NCBI GenBank assembly: GCA_029563245.1
Contig: JAKQSG010000052.1
Coordinates: 1-26,223, forward strand
DNA from: Candidatus Omnitrophota bacterium
GTDB taxonomy: Bacteria > Omnitrophota > Gorgyraeia > Gygaellales > Profunditerraquicolaceae
Length of the DNA stretch: 26,223 nucleotides
Reading direction: 5' to 3'
This document shows positions 7,354 to 14,961 of the stretch, piece by piece. The notes under the pieces are model-generated. The model saw only the letters and a program-made list of their open reading frames with translations, did not search any database and had not been told where the DNA came from. How positions within the stretch are numbered: the stretch's first letter is position 1; every line of letters starts with the position of its first letter. The position numbers were made by a program, and so were the translations under genes.

Positions 7354-8508
7354 GTGTATTTGATTAATCTTCTTTTTTTGCCGGCTATCCTATTTATCGG
7401 GGCTATAACAAGCTACGAAGATTTTACTATTTCTAAAATCAGGAACAAGTGGGTGATTCTGGGTTTATTGTATCCTGTGTTTTGTTATTCCTTCCTTTAC
7501 CTTTTAGTATTTGTTAAGCTGATTGATTATGGCGGTGTAAATCATGCCTATATAATCTCAAAATTGATTAATACCGCTATCGGTATTGTTGTGGCCTATG
7601 GCATTTGGAAGTTTGGCGCCTGGTCGGCAGGAGATGCCAAGCTTTTTATCGCTTATACTGTGCTGATCCCTTTAGATTTTTATTCAAAGGGTTATATTAA
7701 GTTCTTCCCTTCGTTGATCCTGCTTTTTAATATTTATATACCCTTGCTAACCGCTATTACCTTAACGGCATTATTCAAATTACTAAGTTTAGGTTTTCTG
7801 ATCATTAAAGACAAAGAGAAGAGGATTGAACTAGTCAATTCTTCGGTTAAGATCTTAAAAAACGTAAAGGTTAAGGCTAAGAAAGCTTATTCTAAGGGAG
7901 GAATCTTAATTTTAGTTTATCTGGCTGTTTTTCTGGCGCTGGAGTCAGCAGTTAGGACGCTGAGTTTGCCGAAGATCATAATTGTTCCGATACTTTTGCT
8001 TATTCAGCCTTTATCCGATTTAATCAGAAAGAACAAGACGCTCTTAATCTTATGCTCTGTGGGCGTAATTTCCTATTTTGTTTTTAAGTTTTCACATGGT
8101 TACACCCTGCCTGAGTTCTTGCCGTTTCTTAAAAGGATGCTTAAGATTTTCAGTTTATTTGGCCTAGTCAAAATTATTTTATTTTTATATATTAAGTGTA
8201 CTCAAATAAGAAAGATTGAGGTGGATAAGCTTAGAGCAGGAGAGGTGATTGCTGAAGACGCTTTAACTGCGGATGACCCGCAGCTTGCCAGCGAAGAATT
8301 TAAGAAGGGGCTGGGCCAATTGTATCCTGAGGGCTTAACTTGCGAGCAGACTGAATTTATCCGATCCTTTTGCCTTAATTCGGGCATTCGTTTTATCGAA
8401 GTTTACAAAACATTCCCCTTTGCCCTATGGGTATTCATAGGAGTTATTATAACTCTTATTTTCAGGCAGAGCGTTATCGGTGTGGCTATAACATTATTCT
8501 CTTACTAA
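7354..8508 (+). CDS. A24-family prepilin-type peptidase with C-terminal extension
   Basis: 384-residue membrane protein beginning with GTG one base after the previous stop. The two aspartates expected of type IV prepilin/preflagellin peptidases are visible: D23 in TSYEDFTISKIRN and D94 in SAGDAKLF (the GxGD-like site). Hydrophobic segments are at about 3-19, 33-55, 70-90, 118-142, 185-203, 228-246 and 258-277. A soluble stretch (about 280-355, with LRAGEVIAED) and a final membrane segment follow, so it is longer than a minimal A24 enzyme. It removes leader peptides at the inner membrane. As last gene of the Hxs operon it may process HxsA, the TTYYPSPYG protein or other exported products; this is inference. 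Confidence 0.8.
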   Translation: MYLINLLFLPAILFIGAITSYEDFTISKIRNKWVILGLLYPVFCYSFLYLLVFVKLIDYGGVNHAYIISKLINTAIGIVVAYGIWKFGAWSAGDAKLFIAYTVLIPLDFYSKGYIKFFPSLILLFNIYIPLLTAITLTALFKLLSLGFLIIKDKEKRIELVNSSVKILKNVKVKAKKAYSKGGILILVYLAVFLALESAVRTLSLPKIIIVPILLLIQPLSDLIRKNKTLLILCSVGVISYFVFKFSHGYTLPEFLPFLKRMLKIFSLFGLVKIILFLYIKCTQIRKIEVDKLRAGEVIAEDALTADDPQLASEEFKKGLGQLYPEGLTCEQTEFIRSFCLNSGIRFIEVYKTFPFALWVFIGVIITLIFRQSVIGVAITLFSY

Positions 8509-8525
8509 GATAGCTAGATAAGAAG

Positions 8526-8559
8526 ATACAATTTAAGTCGCAGAAGACGTAAATTGTAT
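8526..8559. other. stem-loop after the Hxs operon
   Basis: ATACAATTTA (8526-8535) pairs perfectly with TAAATTGTAT (8550-8559). An A-G mismatch and a further GTC/GAC pair close a six-base loop. No T-run follows, so it is not a normal intrinsic terminator. It may stabilise the 3' end of the operon mRNA. The stretch to 8622 shows no gene I can support. Confidence 0.5.
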
Positions 8560-8622
8560 GGTGAAGGCGAAGGCGGTAAAGCATCATTCCGAGAAAACTA
8601 GGGCTTAAGAGAGTTGTCTTTA

Positions 8623-8651
8623 TTGACAAGGGGAGAATAATATGATTTAAT
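8623..8651 (+). promoter_or_regulatory. promoter of the TPP-riboswitch/thi4 transcript
   Basis: TTGACA (8623-8628), 17-base spacer, TTTAAT (8646-8651, five of six). The predicted start near 8658 coincides with the first base of riboswitch helix P1, which supports both calls. Confidence 0.75.
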
Positions 8652-8657
8652 TAAATA

Positions 8658-8763
8658 CACAGTTGGGGAGGTTGTGAAGCAGCCTGAGAGTTCTGCGTTC
8701 AAGCGGATTACCCTGGAAGATACCTGATCTGGATAATGCCAGCGGAGGGAAAAGTCGATTGTG
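8658..8763 (+). ncRNA. TPP riboswitch (THI element)
   Basis: Contains the conserved blocks GGGGAGG, CCTGAGAG, ACCCTGGAA, ACCTGATCTGGATAATGCC and AGCGGAGGGAAA of the thiamine pyrophosphate aptamer. CACAGTT at 8658-8664 pairs with GATTGTG at 8757-8763 to form P1. It is followed eight bases later by an intrinsic terminator, so control is by transcription attenuation: TPP binding would favour termination before the thiazole synthase gene. Confidence 0.95.
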
Positions 8764-8770
8764 TTTATTA

Positions 8771-8799
8771 CCCTTATGCATCCGGCATAAGGGTTTTTT
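8771..8799 (+). terminator. riboswitch expression-platform terminator
   Basis: CCCTTATGC (8771-8779), loop ATCCG, GCATAAGGG (8785-8793), then six T (8794-8799). A nine-pair stem plus U-tract between the TPP aptamer and the thi4 start. Confidence 0.93.
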
Positions 8800-8834
8800 G
8801 TTAAACTGAATTAATTCTAAAAGAGGAGGGTAAG

Positions 8835-9620
8835 ATGAAACTTGATGAAGTCATTATTTCAAAGGCCATAATTGAATCTTATAAAGATAAATTAATCGAA
8901 GCCCTTAATGCTGATGTGGCTATTGTAGGTGGCGGGCCGGCAGGGTTGGTTTGTGCTTATTACCTTGCGAAAGAAAAATATAAAGTTGTGCTTTTTGAAC
9001 GCAAGCTTTCTGTCGGAGGAGGGATGTGGGGAGGCGGAATAATGTTTAATCAAATAGTGGTGCAGGAAGAAGCAAGAAAGATCCTTGATGAATTCGATAT
9101 CCGTACGAAAAAATACCAGAATAATTATTTTCTCGCAGATTCAGTAGAGGCAGTCTCTACGCTATGTTCTAAGGCGGTAAAGGCCGGATGTCGTATTTTC
9201 AACCTTTTAAGCGCAGAGGATGTTTTGGTAAGAAATAGGAGGATTTGCGGTTTAGTCCTCAATTGGACTGCGGTAGAAATGGCTCACCTTCATGTTGATC
9301 CGATTTCTATGCGCTCGAAATACGTCGTAGATGCTACTGGGCATGCCTGCGAGGTTATCAAAATAGCCGAAAGGAAATCAGGAGTCATCCTTAAGACTAA
9401 GACAGGTAAAATTATTGGTGAGGGCTCAATGGATGCCGATTATGCGGAAAGATTAACGGTAAAAAATACTAAAGAGGCCTGTTTAGGGGTTTATGTATGC
9501 GGAATGAGCGCGAATGCCGTATTTGGCGGCCCGAGAATGGGGCCTATTTTCGGAGGGATGCTATTAAGCGGCAAGAAAGCGGCAAGAGAGATTGCCAAAA
9601 GGATTTATCCCTTGCCATAA
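8835..9620 (+). CDS. thi4: thiazole synthase, Thi4 family (sulfide-dependent type)
   Basis: 261 residues. Thi4 makes the thiazole phosphate moiety of thiamine from NAD and glycine. The N-terminal dinucleotide fold shows VGGGPAGL at 31-38 and the SVGGGMWGGG loop at 59-68. VVDATGHAC at 164-172 and GPRMGPIFGGMLLSGKKAA near the C-terminus are also family motifs. At the position of the sulfur-donating Cys of yeast Thi4 this protein has His153 (LHVDP, 152-156). That is the arrangement of archaeal and anaerobic bacterial Thi4, which takes sulfur from free sulfide and can turn over repeatedly. GAGGAGGG precedes the ATG. The gene stands alone behind the TPP riboswitch and terminator. Confidence 0.93.
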   Translation: MKLDEVIISKAIIESYKDKLIEALNADVAIVGGGPAGLVCAYYLAKEKYKVVLFERKLSVGGGMWGGGIMFNQIVVQEEARKILDEFDIRTKKYQNNYFLADSVEAVSTLCSKAVKAGCRIFNLLSAEDVLVRNRRICGLVLNWTAVEMAHLHVDPISMRSKYVVDATGHACEVIKIAERKSGVILKTKTGKIIGEGSMDADYAERLTVKNTKEACLGVYVCGMSANAVFGGPRMGPIFGGMLLSGKKAAREIAKRIYPLP

Positions 9621-9640
9621 ATACTACCTAAGTATATAAT
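9612..9640 (+). promoter_or_regulatory. promoter of the trehalose operon
   Basis: TTGCCA (9612-9617), 17-base spacer and TATAAT (9635-9640). The -35 overlaps the end of thi4. The ATG of the next gene is at 9647, six bases after the -10, so the expected transcription start is at the start codon itself and the mRNA would be leaderless. No Shine-Dalgarno is visible. Confidence 0.8.
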
Positions 9641-9646
9641 TATATC

Positions 9647-11878
9647 ATGAAGAGAATACTTCTGTTTATCCTGCCAATTTTAATCATTGTAGCTGTCGTC
9701 TTTACTATTTTTGGCATATTCCAGGCGCGTTATACTCAAGAGAGGCTGATGGATGATTTAAAGCGCAAGGCCAGGACTGTAGACGAAAGTATGGAGATGG
9801 CCGTAAAGAGCATCTTCATCAATAATGACTTAAAATCGGCTAATCGATTGGTAGAAAGGTTTCAGAAGAGAGAGAGGCTACAGGGCTCGGTTCTTTATAA
9901 TAACGAAGGCCAGATCATTGCCATAACGGAACGTATTTCTGACTGGAGAGAGAAGGATAAGCCATACATTAAAGATATCCTTGATTCAAAGAGCCCGCGC
10001 GGCGCGCTTGAAACATTCAGCGAATATTCTGTGTACAGCTATATCATGCCTGTTTTTGACGACGAAGGAAATGTCTTGGGGCTGGTAGAGGTAATTTACG
10101 ATACTTCCTATTTATATAACATGCTTACCGAGCTGTGGAAGAGGATAAGCATAACATTGATCATTCTGATCATGCTTATTGCATTAATAGCCTTTTTAAT
10201 CCAAAGACAAATTTTTATCCTTCCTGTGCGTCGCCTAACATTATGGTTTTCGCACTTTCAAAGGGGAGAGATTGACAAGCTTAAACCTTTCGAGGAGCGA
10301 GGCGAGTTTGGCAAGCTGATTAGCGAAGTTGAACAGGTAGCTTTAGGGTTAAGGGTGGCGCGTAAAGTTGTTACTGAAGAGGCTCATACACGGGTCCAAA
10401 AAGAAGATATTTGGACACAGGGAAAATTAAGAGATTTAATTCACGCTAAATTAGGGGAGAATGCCTTTTTTGTTGTCTCTAACCGCGAACCGTTTATGCA
10501 TATATTAGAAAAAACAAGCGGTAAGATTAAGTGTGTCCGTCCGGCAAGCGGGGTTGTTACTGCTATCGATCCTATTTTGCGCGCCTGCGGCGGTACCTGG
10601 ATTGCCCACGGAAGCGGAAGCGGGGACAGGAGGATGGTTAATTCCAAGGATAAACTTGGAGTTCCTCCGGACGATATCCGTTATATATTAAAAAGGGTCT
10701 GGCTTTCAAAAGAAGAAGAAGAAGGGTATTACTACGGTTTTTCTAATGAGGGGCTATGGCCTCTTTGCCATGTTACGCATACCCGTCCTTTATTCAGGGA
10801 TTCGGATTGGCAGATGTATAAAAAGGTAAACCATAAGTTTGCCGAGAGCGTTTTAGCTGAATTACCGGCTAAGAATCCTTTTATCTTCCTGCAGGATTAC
10901 CATTTTACATTGATTGCCAGGATGATAAAAGAAAAGCGACCGGATGCTACTATTGCTTTATTCTGGCATATCCCCTGGCCGAATCCGGAAGTATTTTCAA
11001 TCTGTCCTTATCAACATGAAATATTAGACGGTATGCTGGCTTGCGATTTAATCGGGTTCCATGTGCAGAATCACTGTAATAACTTTTTGGATACTGCTAA
11101 TAGATTGGTTGAGTGTAGGGTTGATACCGAGAAATTCAGCGTTATCAGGGCAAGCAAAGAGACATTTATCAAGGCCTTTCCTATTAGTGTTGATAGTTAT
11201 TATGATAAAAATGCCTCTAGGGACAATGATTTAGCGCAAGAGATTAAGAAAGAGTTTGATCTAGAAGGTAAGATCATTGCTGTAGGGGTGGATAGGATAG
11301 ATTATACCAAGGGCCTACTTGAAAAGATCCTGGCTGTGGATCGTTTTCTTGAGAAATATCCTGAATACAGGAATAAATTTGTTTTTATCCAGCTTGCCGC
11401 CCCTAGCAGAGAGCATATAAAACGCTACCATGAATTGATTAGCGAAATTGATGAGCTGGTAGAAAAGAAGAATTGGAAGTATTCAGATGGTAACTGGAAG
11501 CCTATACTTTATTTAAAGAGGCATTTTTCTCCGGATGAGATCAGCCCTTACTTTAAGCTGGCGGATATCTGCCTTGTTAGTTCTCTCCATGACGGGATGA
11601 ATTTGGTAGCTAAGGAGTATGTGGCTTCAAGGACAGATTTAACCGGGACTTTGATATTAAGCCGTTTTACCGGGGCTGCCAGGGAGTTCAATGATGCTAC
11701 GTTGATTAACCCTTATTCGATAGAAGAGTTTGCCGATGCTATCAAGTCTACGATAGAATTGCCCCGGGAAGAGAAAAAGAGGCGTATGGAGAATATGCGT
11801 AAAATAATAAGCGAAAATAATATCTACCGTTGGGCAGGGGATATTGTTGCAGAGTTAACCGGTTTAAAGAAACTCTAA
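9647..11878 (+). CDS. otsA: membrane sensor-HAMP-trehalose-6-phosphate synthase fusion
   Basis: 743 residues; OtsA alone is about 460-500. Transmembrane segments at about 4-24 and 167-186 enclose a roughly 140-residue extracytoplasmic domain resembling chemoreceptor/sensor-kinase input domains. A HAMP-like linker follows (about 187-240), then a GT20 glycosyltransferase from about 273. GT20 motifs: VVSNREP (276-282), LQDYHF, FWHIPWP (about 439), DLIGFH, VDRIDYTKG (548-556), DGMNLVAKEY (649-658) and LSRFTGAAREF. It transfers glucose from a nucleotide sugar to glucose-6-phosphate. The fusion suggests that an external signal gates trehalose synthesis at the membrane (inference). The reading frame is continuous with no internal start needed. 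First gene of a tightly packed operon with otsB four bases downstream. Confidence 0.88.
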   Translation: MKRILLFILPILIIVAVVFTIFGIFQARYTQERLMDDLKRKARTVDESMEMAVKSIFINNDLKSANRLVERFQKRERLQGSVLYNNEGQIIAITERISDWREKDKPYIKDILDSKSPRGALETFSEYSVYSYIMPVFDDEGNVLGLVEVIYDTSYLYNMLTELWKRISITLIILIMLIALIAFLIQRQIFILPVRRLTLWFSHFQRGEIDKLKPFEERGEFGKLISEVEQVALGLRVARKVVTEEAHTRVQKEDIWTQGKLRDLIHAKLGENAFFVVSNREPFMHILEKTSGKIKCVRPASGVVTAIDPILRACGGTWIAHGSGSGDRRMVNSKDKLGVPPDDIRYILKRVWLSKEEEEGYYYGFSNEGLWPLCHVTHTRPLFRDSDWQMYKKVNHKFAESVLAELPAKNPFIFLQDYHFTLIARMIKEKRPDATIALFWHIPWPNPEVFSICPYQHEILDGMLACDLIGFHVQNHCNNFLDTANRLVECRVDTEKFSVIRASKETFIKAFPISVDSYYDKNASRDNDLAQEIKKEFDLEGKIIAVGVDRIDYTKGLLEKILAVDRFLEKYPEYRNKFVFIQLAAPSREHIKRYHELISEIDELVEKKNWKYSDGNWKPILYLKRHFSPDEISPYFKLADICLVSSLHDGMNLVAKEYVASRTDLTGTLILSRFTGAAREFNDATLINPYSIEEFADAIKSTIELPREEKKRRMENMRKIISENNIYRWAGDIVAELTGLKKL

Positions 11879-11882
11879 TAAT

Positions 11883-12683
11883 ATGGAACATTTATTTGAG
11901 AGTTGGGATAAATTAAAAGATAAGATTAGGGAAAGTTACCTTTTTTTATTCCTGGATTACGACGGCACTCTTTCTCCTATTGTCAATACTCCGGATAAGG
12001 CGGTTATCCCTTTGGCAGCGAAGAATTTGCTTAAAGAAATTTCGCAAAATCCTAACTGTAAGATAGCCATCATCAGCGGGCGTTCCTTGGCTGACATTAG
12101 AGAGCGGGTCGGTATTAAAGAGATAGTGTATTCCGGTAACCATGGTTTGGAATTAAAAGGGCCAAAAATTAAATATAATCAAACCGTATCAGCAAATTAC
12201 AAGAAGGTTTTATCAAAGATAAGGACGGAGTTGGAAATGAAGCTTAAGGGTATTGATGGGGCTATCATTGAAGACAAGGGGCTTGCACTGGCTGTGCATT
12301 TCAGGCTGGCTAAAAAGCAAAACGCCGATTTAATCAAAGCTATATTCCGTGAGGTAGCTTTGATCCCCTCTGTTGCTAAAAAAATTAAAATACGTTGCGG
12401 TAAAAAAGTGCTGGAGGCAGGTCTTCCCATTGAGTGGGATAAGGGCAAAATAGTATTATGGCTTCTCTCCCGTCAGAAATTTATAATGAATGATAAGAAT
12501 GTTACTGCTATTTACATAGGAGATGATACTACGGATGAAGATGCTTTCAGAGCTTTAAAGAAAGACGGAATAACGGTTTTTGTAGGGGGGAATAAACCCT
12601 CTTCAGCACAATACTATCTGAATAATTCACAGGAGGTATATGATTTTCTGGGACGAATAATTAACAATGCAAATAAAGTTTAA
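11883..12683 (+). CDS. otsB: trehalose-6-phosphate phosphatase
   Basis: 266-residue HAD-superfamily phosphatase, a usual length for OtsB. The nucleophile motif DYDGT is at 25-29. The SGR segment appears in IISGRSLADIRERVG, followed by YSGNHGLEL as in other OtsB proteins. The acidic Mg-binding motif GDDTTDED is at 213-220. It dephosphorylates the product of the upstream synthase to free trehalose in the cytoplasm. Four bases separate it from otsA and two from the next gene. Confidence 0.95.
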   Translation: MEHLFESWDKLKDKIRESYLFLFLDYDGTLSPIVNTPDKAVIPLAAKNLLKEISQNPNCKIAIISGRSLADIRERVGIKEIVYSGNHGLELKGPKIKYNQTVSANYKKVLSKIRTELEMKLKGIDGAIIEDKGLALAVHFRLAKKQNADLIKAIFREVALIPSVAKKIKIRCGKKVLEAGLPIEWDKGKIVLWLLSRQKFIMNDKNVTAIYIGDDTTDEDAFRALKKDGITVFVGGNKPSSAQYYLNNSQEVYDFLGRIINNANKV

Positions 12684-12685
12684 AT

Positions 12686-13357
12686 ATGGCTGAAATAATT
12701 AAGGCAAAAGAGGTTTTTAGATTTCATACCCGGCTTCATTTAACCGAGCTGACGGGATTAAGGGCAATTAATCTTTCTCAGCTAGTAGAATTAATCCGTG
12801 AAGTTCCCGGTTCCAGTATCTACCATCATACCCATAGATTCCTGCAGCAGCATCAGTATCTTTCCCCTGAGCCGCCGAATGATTTTGCTTATTGGGTCTC
12901 AGAGATATTAGGCGAAGATGAATTGGGAGAGAGGCTATCAAGTATCGATACAATAAATTATTCTACTATCCGCTCGTTAAGAGACAGGATTATTGCGACT
13001 ATTGAGGAGTACTTAAGAAGCAATCCTTTGGCAAAGATGAAATTTGCGCGGGAAGGGGAAGAGTTTTATTTTATTAAATCGGTAAGTTTTATCCTGCCTA
13101 CAGATTACACCGCTAATAATTTAAGGGAATTTACTGATATCCTTAAGAAGGTCACCATAGATTCAATTTACTTTCATATATTTGAATCGCGCTTAAGGCT
13201 TGAAAAAAATGATAATGATTTTTCGAACTGGATAGGTAACTCGGTGGGTAATAAGAGTCTGGCCGAGAAAATATCAAAACTTGATCCTTATACGCATACC
13301 CTTGAAGGGCTTAGGGGGAATCTTGTGTATATGATAGAAAGGGAGCTATCCCGCTAA
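12686..13357 (+). CDS. DUF5752 family protein
   Basis: 223 residues. I recognise it as the DUF5752-type protein often found beside trehalose/GT genes; its biochemical function is unknown. It appears to consist of two related halves. The first (about 10-75) has FRFHTRLHLTELTGLRA and ends in FAYWVSEILG. The second (about 125-190) has FYFIKSVSFILPT and ends in FSNWIGNSVG. Both halves contain an Ile-Tyr-His segment (SIYHHTHRF, SIYFHIFESR). There is no signal peptide or membrane segment. It sits two bases after otsB and one base before treT, so co-translation with trehalose enzymes is likely and a regulatory or scaffold role is plausible. Confidence 0.75.
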   Translation: MAEIIKAKEVFRFHTRLHLTELTGLRAINLSQLVELIREVPGSSIYHHTHRFLQQHQYLSPEPPNDFAYWVSEILGEDELGERLSSIDTINYSTIRSLRDRIIATIEEYLRSNPLAKMKFAREGEEFYFIKSVSFILPTDYTANNLREFTDILKKVTIDSIYFHIFESRLRLEKNDNDFSNWIGNSVGNKSLAEKISKLDPYTHTLEGLRGNLVYMIERELSR

Positions 13358-13358
13358 G

Positions 13359-14570
13359 ATGGCAAAGTTAGAAGAATATATCCCTATTGTCGGACAATCA
13401 ATTATTGATGACCTAAGGCTTCTTGCTAAAAGGCTTGAGGGTAAAGTTGTGCAGCATATCAATTCCACTGCTGTGGGGGGAGGGGTTGCCGAGATATTAA
13501 CCCGGGCCGTACCCCTTTTAAACGAGTTGGGCCTGAATACTAAATGGGATGTTATAAAAGGCGGCGAACAGTTCTTCGAGGTTACCAAGAAATTCCATAA
13601 TGCTCTGCACGGGCGGGCTGAAGAGATTAGCCAGCGGGATTTTGATATTTTTATGGAGGCTAGTGCAGAAAATATAAAAGGCGTGGATACTTACGGCGAT
13701 ATTGTTTTTGTCCATGACCCGCAGCCTATAGCATTGATAAATAAAAGAGCTGAAAATAAATGGCTTTGGCGTTGCCATATAGACGTATCCAACCCTAACC
13801 AGAAGGTTTGGAAATTCTTAATGGATTTTATCGTGAAATACGATTCTGCCGTTTTCTCAGCGCCAAGTTTCTCGCGGCGGCTGCCGATAAGGCAGTTTTT
13901 GATATCTCCTTCAATTGATCCCTTAAGCGATAAAAATAAAGAATTGCCCCAGGACCTAATTGACTCAGTATTAAAGAAGTATGAGATCGAGAAGGATAAA
14001 CCTATTATTACCCAGATATCCCGCTTTGACCGGTTAAAAGACCCGGTAGGCGTTATTCAGGCATATCTTCAGGTAAAAAAATATATTGATTGCCAGCTTA
14101 TCCTTGCCGGAGGATCGGCTAGAGATGACCCTGAGGGAATGCAGGTCCTTGCTGAGGTGAAGGAAAAAGCCAGTAAGGATAAGGATATCCACATTCTATT
14201 ATTACCCCAGAACGACATTGAGGTTAACGCACTGCAGAGAGGTTCAGATGTAATAATCCAGAAATCAATAAGGGAGGGTTTTGGTTTGACTGTCTCCGAG
14301 GCGCTATGGAAGGCCAAGCCGGTAGTTGCTTCTAATGTAGGAGGGATACCGCTGCAGATCAAGCATAAATATTCCGGACTGCTATGCCATTCAATTGACG
14401 GAGCTGCTTTTGCTATAAAGCAGTTATTAAATAGCCCTGCATACGCCAGAAAGCTAGGAGAGAACGGAAGAGAGAATATTAGAAATAACTTTTTACTTAC
14501 CCGCCATTTAAAGGAATATATGCTCTTATTCCTTTCCTTGTACCATCCCGAAGACGTAGTGCAATTGTAG
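13359..14570 (+). CDS. treT: trehalose synthase TreT-type glycosyltransferase (GT4)
   Basis: 403 residues, GT-B fold, family GT4. The N-terminal HINSTAVGGGVAEIL (33-47) is the signature of trehalose glycosyl-transferring synthase TreT. FVHDPQPI follows the middle of the N-domain, and EGFGLTVSEA (306-315) is the nucleotide-sugar-binding E-x7-E motif. TreT joins NDP-glucose and glucose directly to trehalose, and the reaction is reversible. Having it with OtsA/OtsB gives two routes in one operon, possibly one for synthesis and one for recycling (inference). The start lies one base after the previous stop. A related GT4 activity on another acceptor cannot be excluded. Confidence 0.88.
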   Translation: MAKLEEYIPIVGQSIIDDLRLLAKRLEGKVVQHINSTAVGGGVAEILTRAVPLLNELGLNTKWDVIKGGEQFFEVTKKFHNALHGRAEEISQRDFDIFMEASAENIKGVDTYGDIVFVHDPQPIALINKRAENKWLWRCHIDVSNPNQKVWKFLMDFIVKYDSAVFSAPSFSRRLPIRQFLISPSIDPLSDKNKELPQDLIDSVLKKYEIEKDKPIITQISRFDRLKDPVGVIQAYLQVKKYIDCQLILAGGSARDDPEGMQVLAEVKEKASKDKDIHILLLPQNDIEVNALQRGSDVIIQKSIREGFGLTVSEALWKAKPVVASNVGGIPLQIKHKYSGLLCHSIDGAAFAIKQLLNSPAYARKLGENGRENIRNNFLLTRHLKEYMLLFLSLYHPEDVVQL

Positions 14571-14590
14571 GCAGAATAATAATTTTGCTA

Positions 14591-14618
14591 TTGACTTTAG
14601 TCTAAGGTATGTTATATT
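14591..14618 (+). promoter_or_regulatory. promoter of the DUF134-permease operon
   Basis: TTGACT (14591-14596), 16-base spacer, TATATT (14613-14618). The predicted start (about 14625) lies inside the adjacent palindrome at 14621-14640. Confidence 0.7.
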
Positions 14619-14620
14619 AG

Positions 14621-14640
14621 TTATGAACATATGTTCATAA
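14621..14640. promoter_or_regulatory. 20-bp perfect palindrome, probable repressor operator
   Basis: TTATGAACATATGTTCATAA is a perfect 20-base palindrome placed between the -10 box and the GGAGG ribosome site. It overlaps the expected transcription start, a typical repressor position. The core TGAACATATGTTCA resembles ArsR/SmtB-type operators as I remember them. The only regulator encoded nearby is the DUF134 protein directly downstream, which is the likely autoregulator. Confidence 0.75.
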
Positions 14641-14652
14641 CGGAGGTTATCC

Positions 14653-14961
14653 TTGAGGCCGAAGAAAATTAGATGGGTAAAATGTGCTCCTGAAGAAAGG
14701 TGTTTTAAGCCTTTGTGCAGGCCATTAAGTAAGTTAGAAGATGTTTATTTAACCCTTGATGAATTCGAAGCTATTAGATTGGCTTCTTTAGAAGGGATGA
14801 AGCAAAAGGATGGCGCTAAAAAGCTAAAGGTTTCACGGCCCACGTTCTCTAGAATTTTAACCTCTGCCCATAAAAAGATAGCTGACGGATTAGTGAATAT
14901 TAAGGCAATAAGAATCGAAGGCGGGTGCTGCACAATCGGTGGGAAGGTAGTTAAAAAATGA
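14653..14961 (+). CDS. DUF134 family helix-turn-helix protein
   Basis: 102 residues from a TTG start, chosen because GGAGG (14642-14646) is six bases upstream and the sequence begins with the conserved RPKKIRWV. The N-terminus has a Cys-rich segment (CAPEERCFKPLCRPL) and LDEFEAIRLASLEGM. A sigma-70 region-4-like HTH follows (QKDGAKKLKVSRPTFSRIL, about 51-69). A CC pair lies near the C-terminus. The cysteines could sense metal, metalloid or redox state. It overlaps the permease start by four bases (ATGA). It probably controls this operon through the adjacent palindrome; family function is otherwise poorly known. Confidence 0.85.
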   Translation: MRPKKIRWVKCAPEERCFKPLCRPLSKLEDVYLTLDEFEAIRLASLEGMKQKDGAKKLKVSRPTFSRILTSAHKKIADGLVNIKAIRIEGGCCTIGGKVVKK

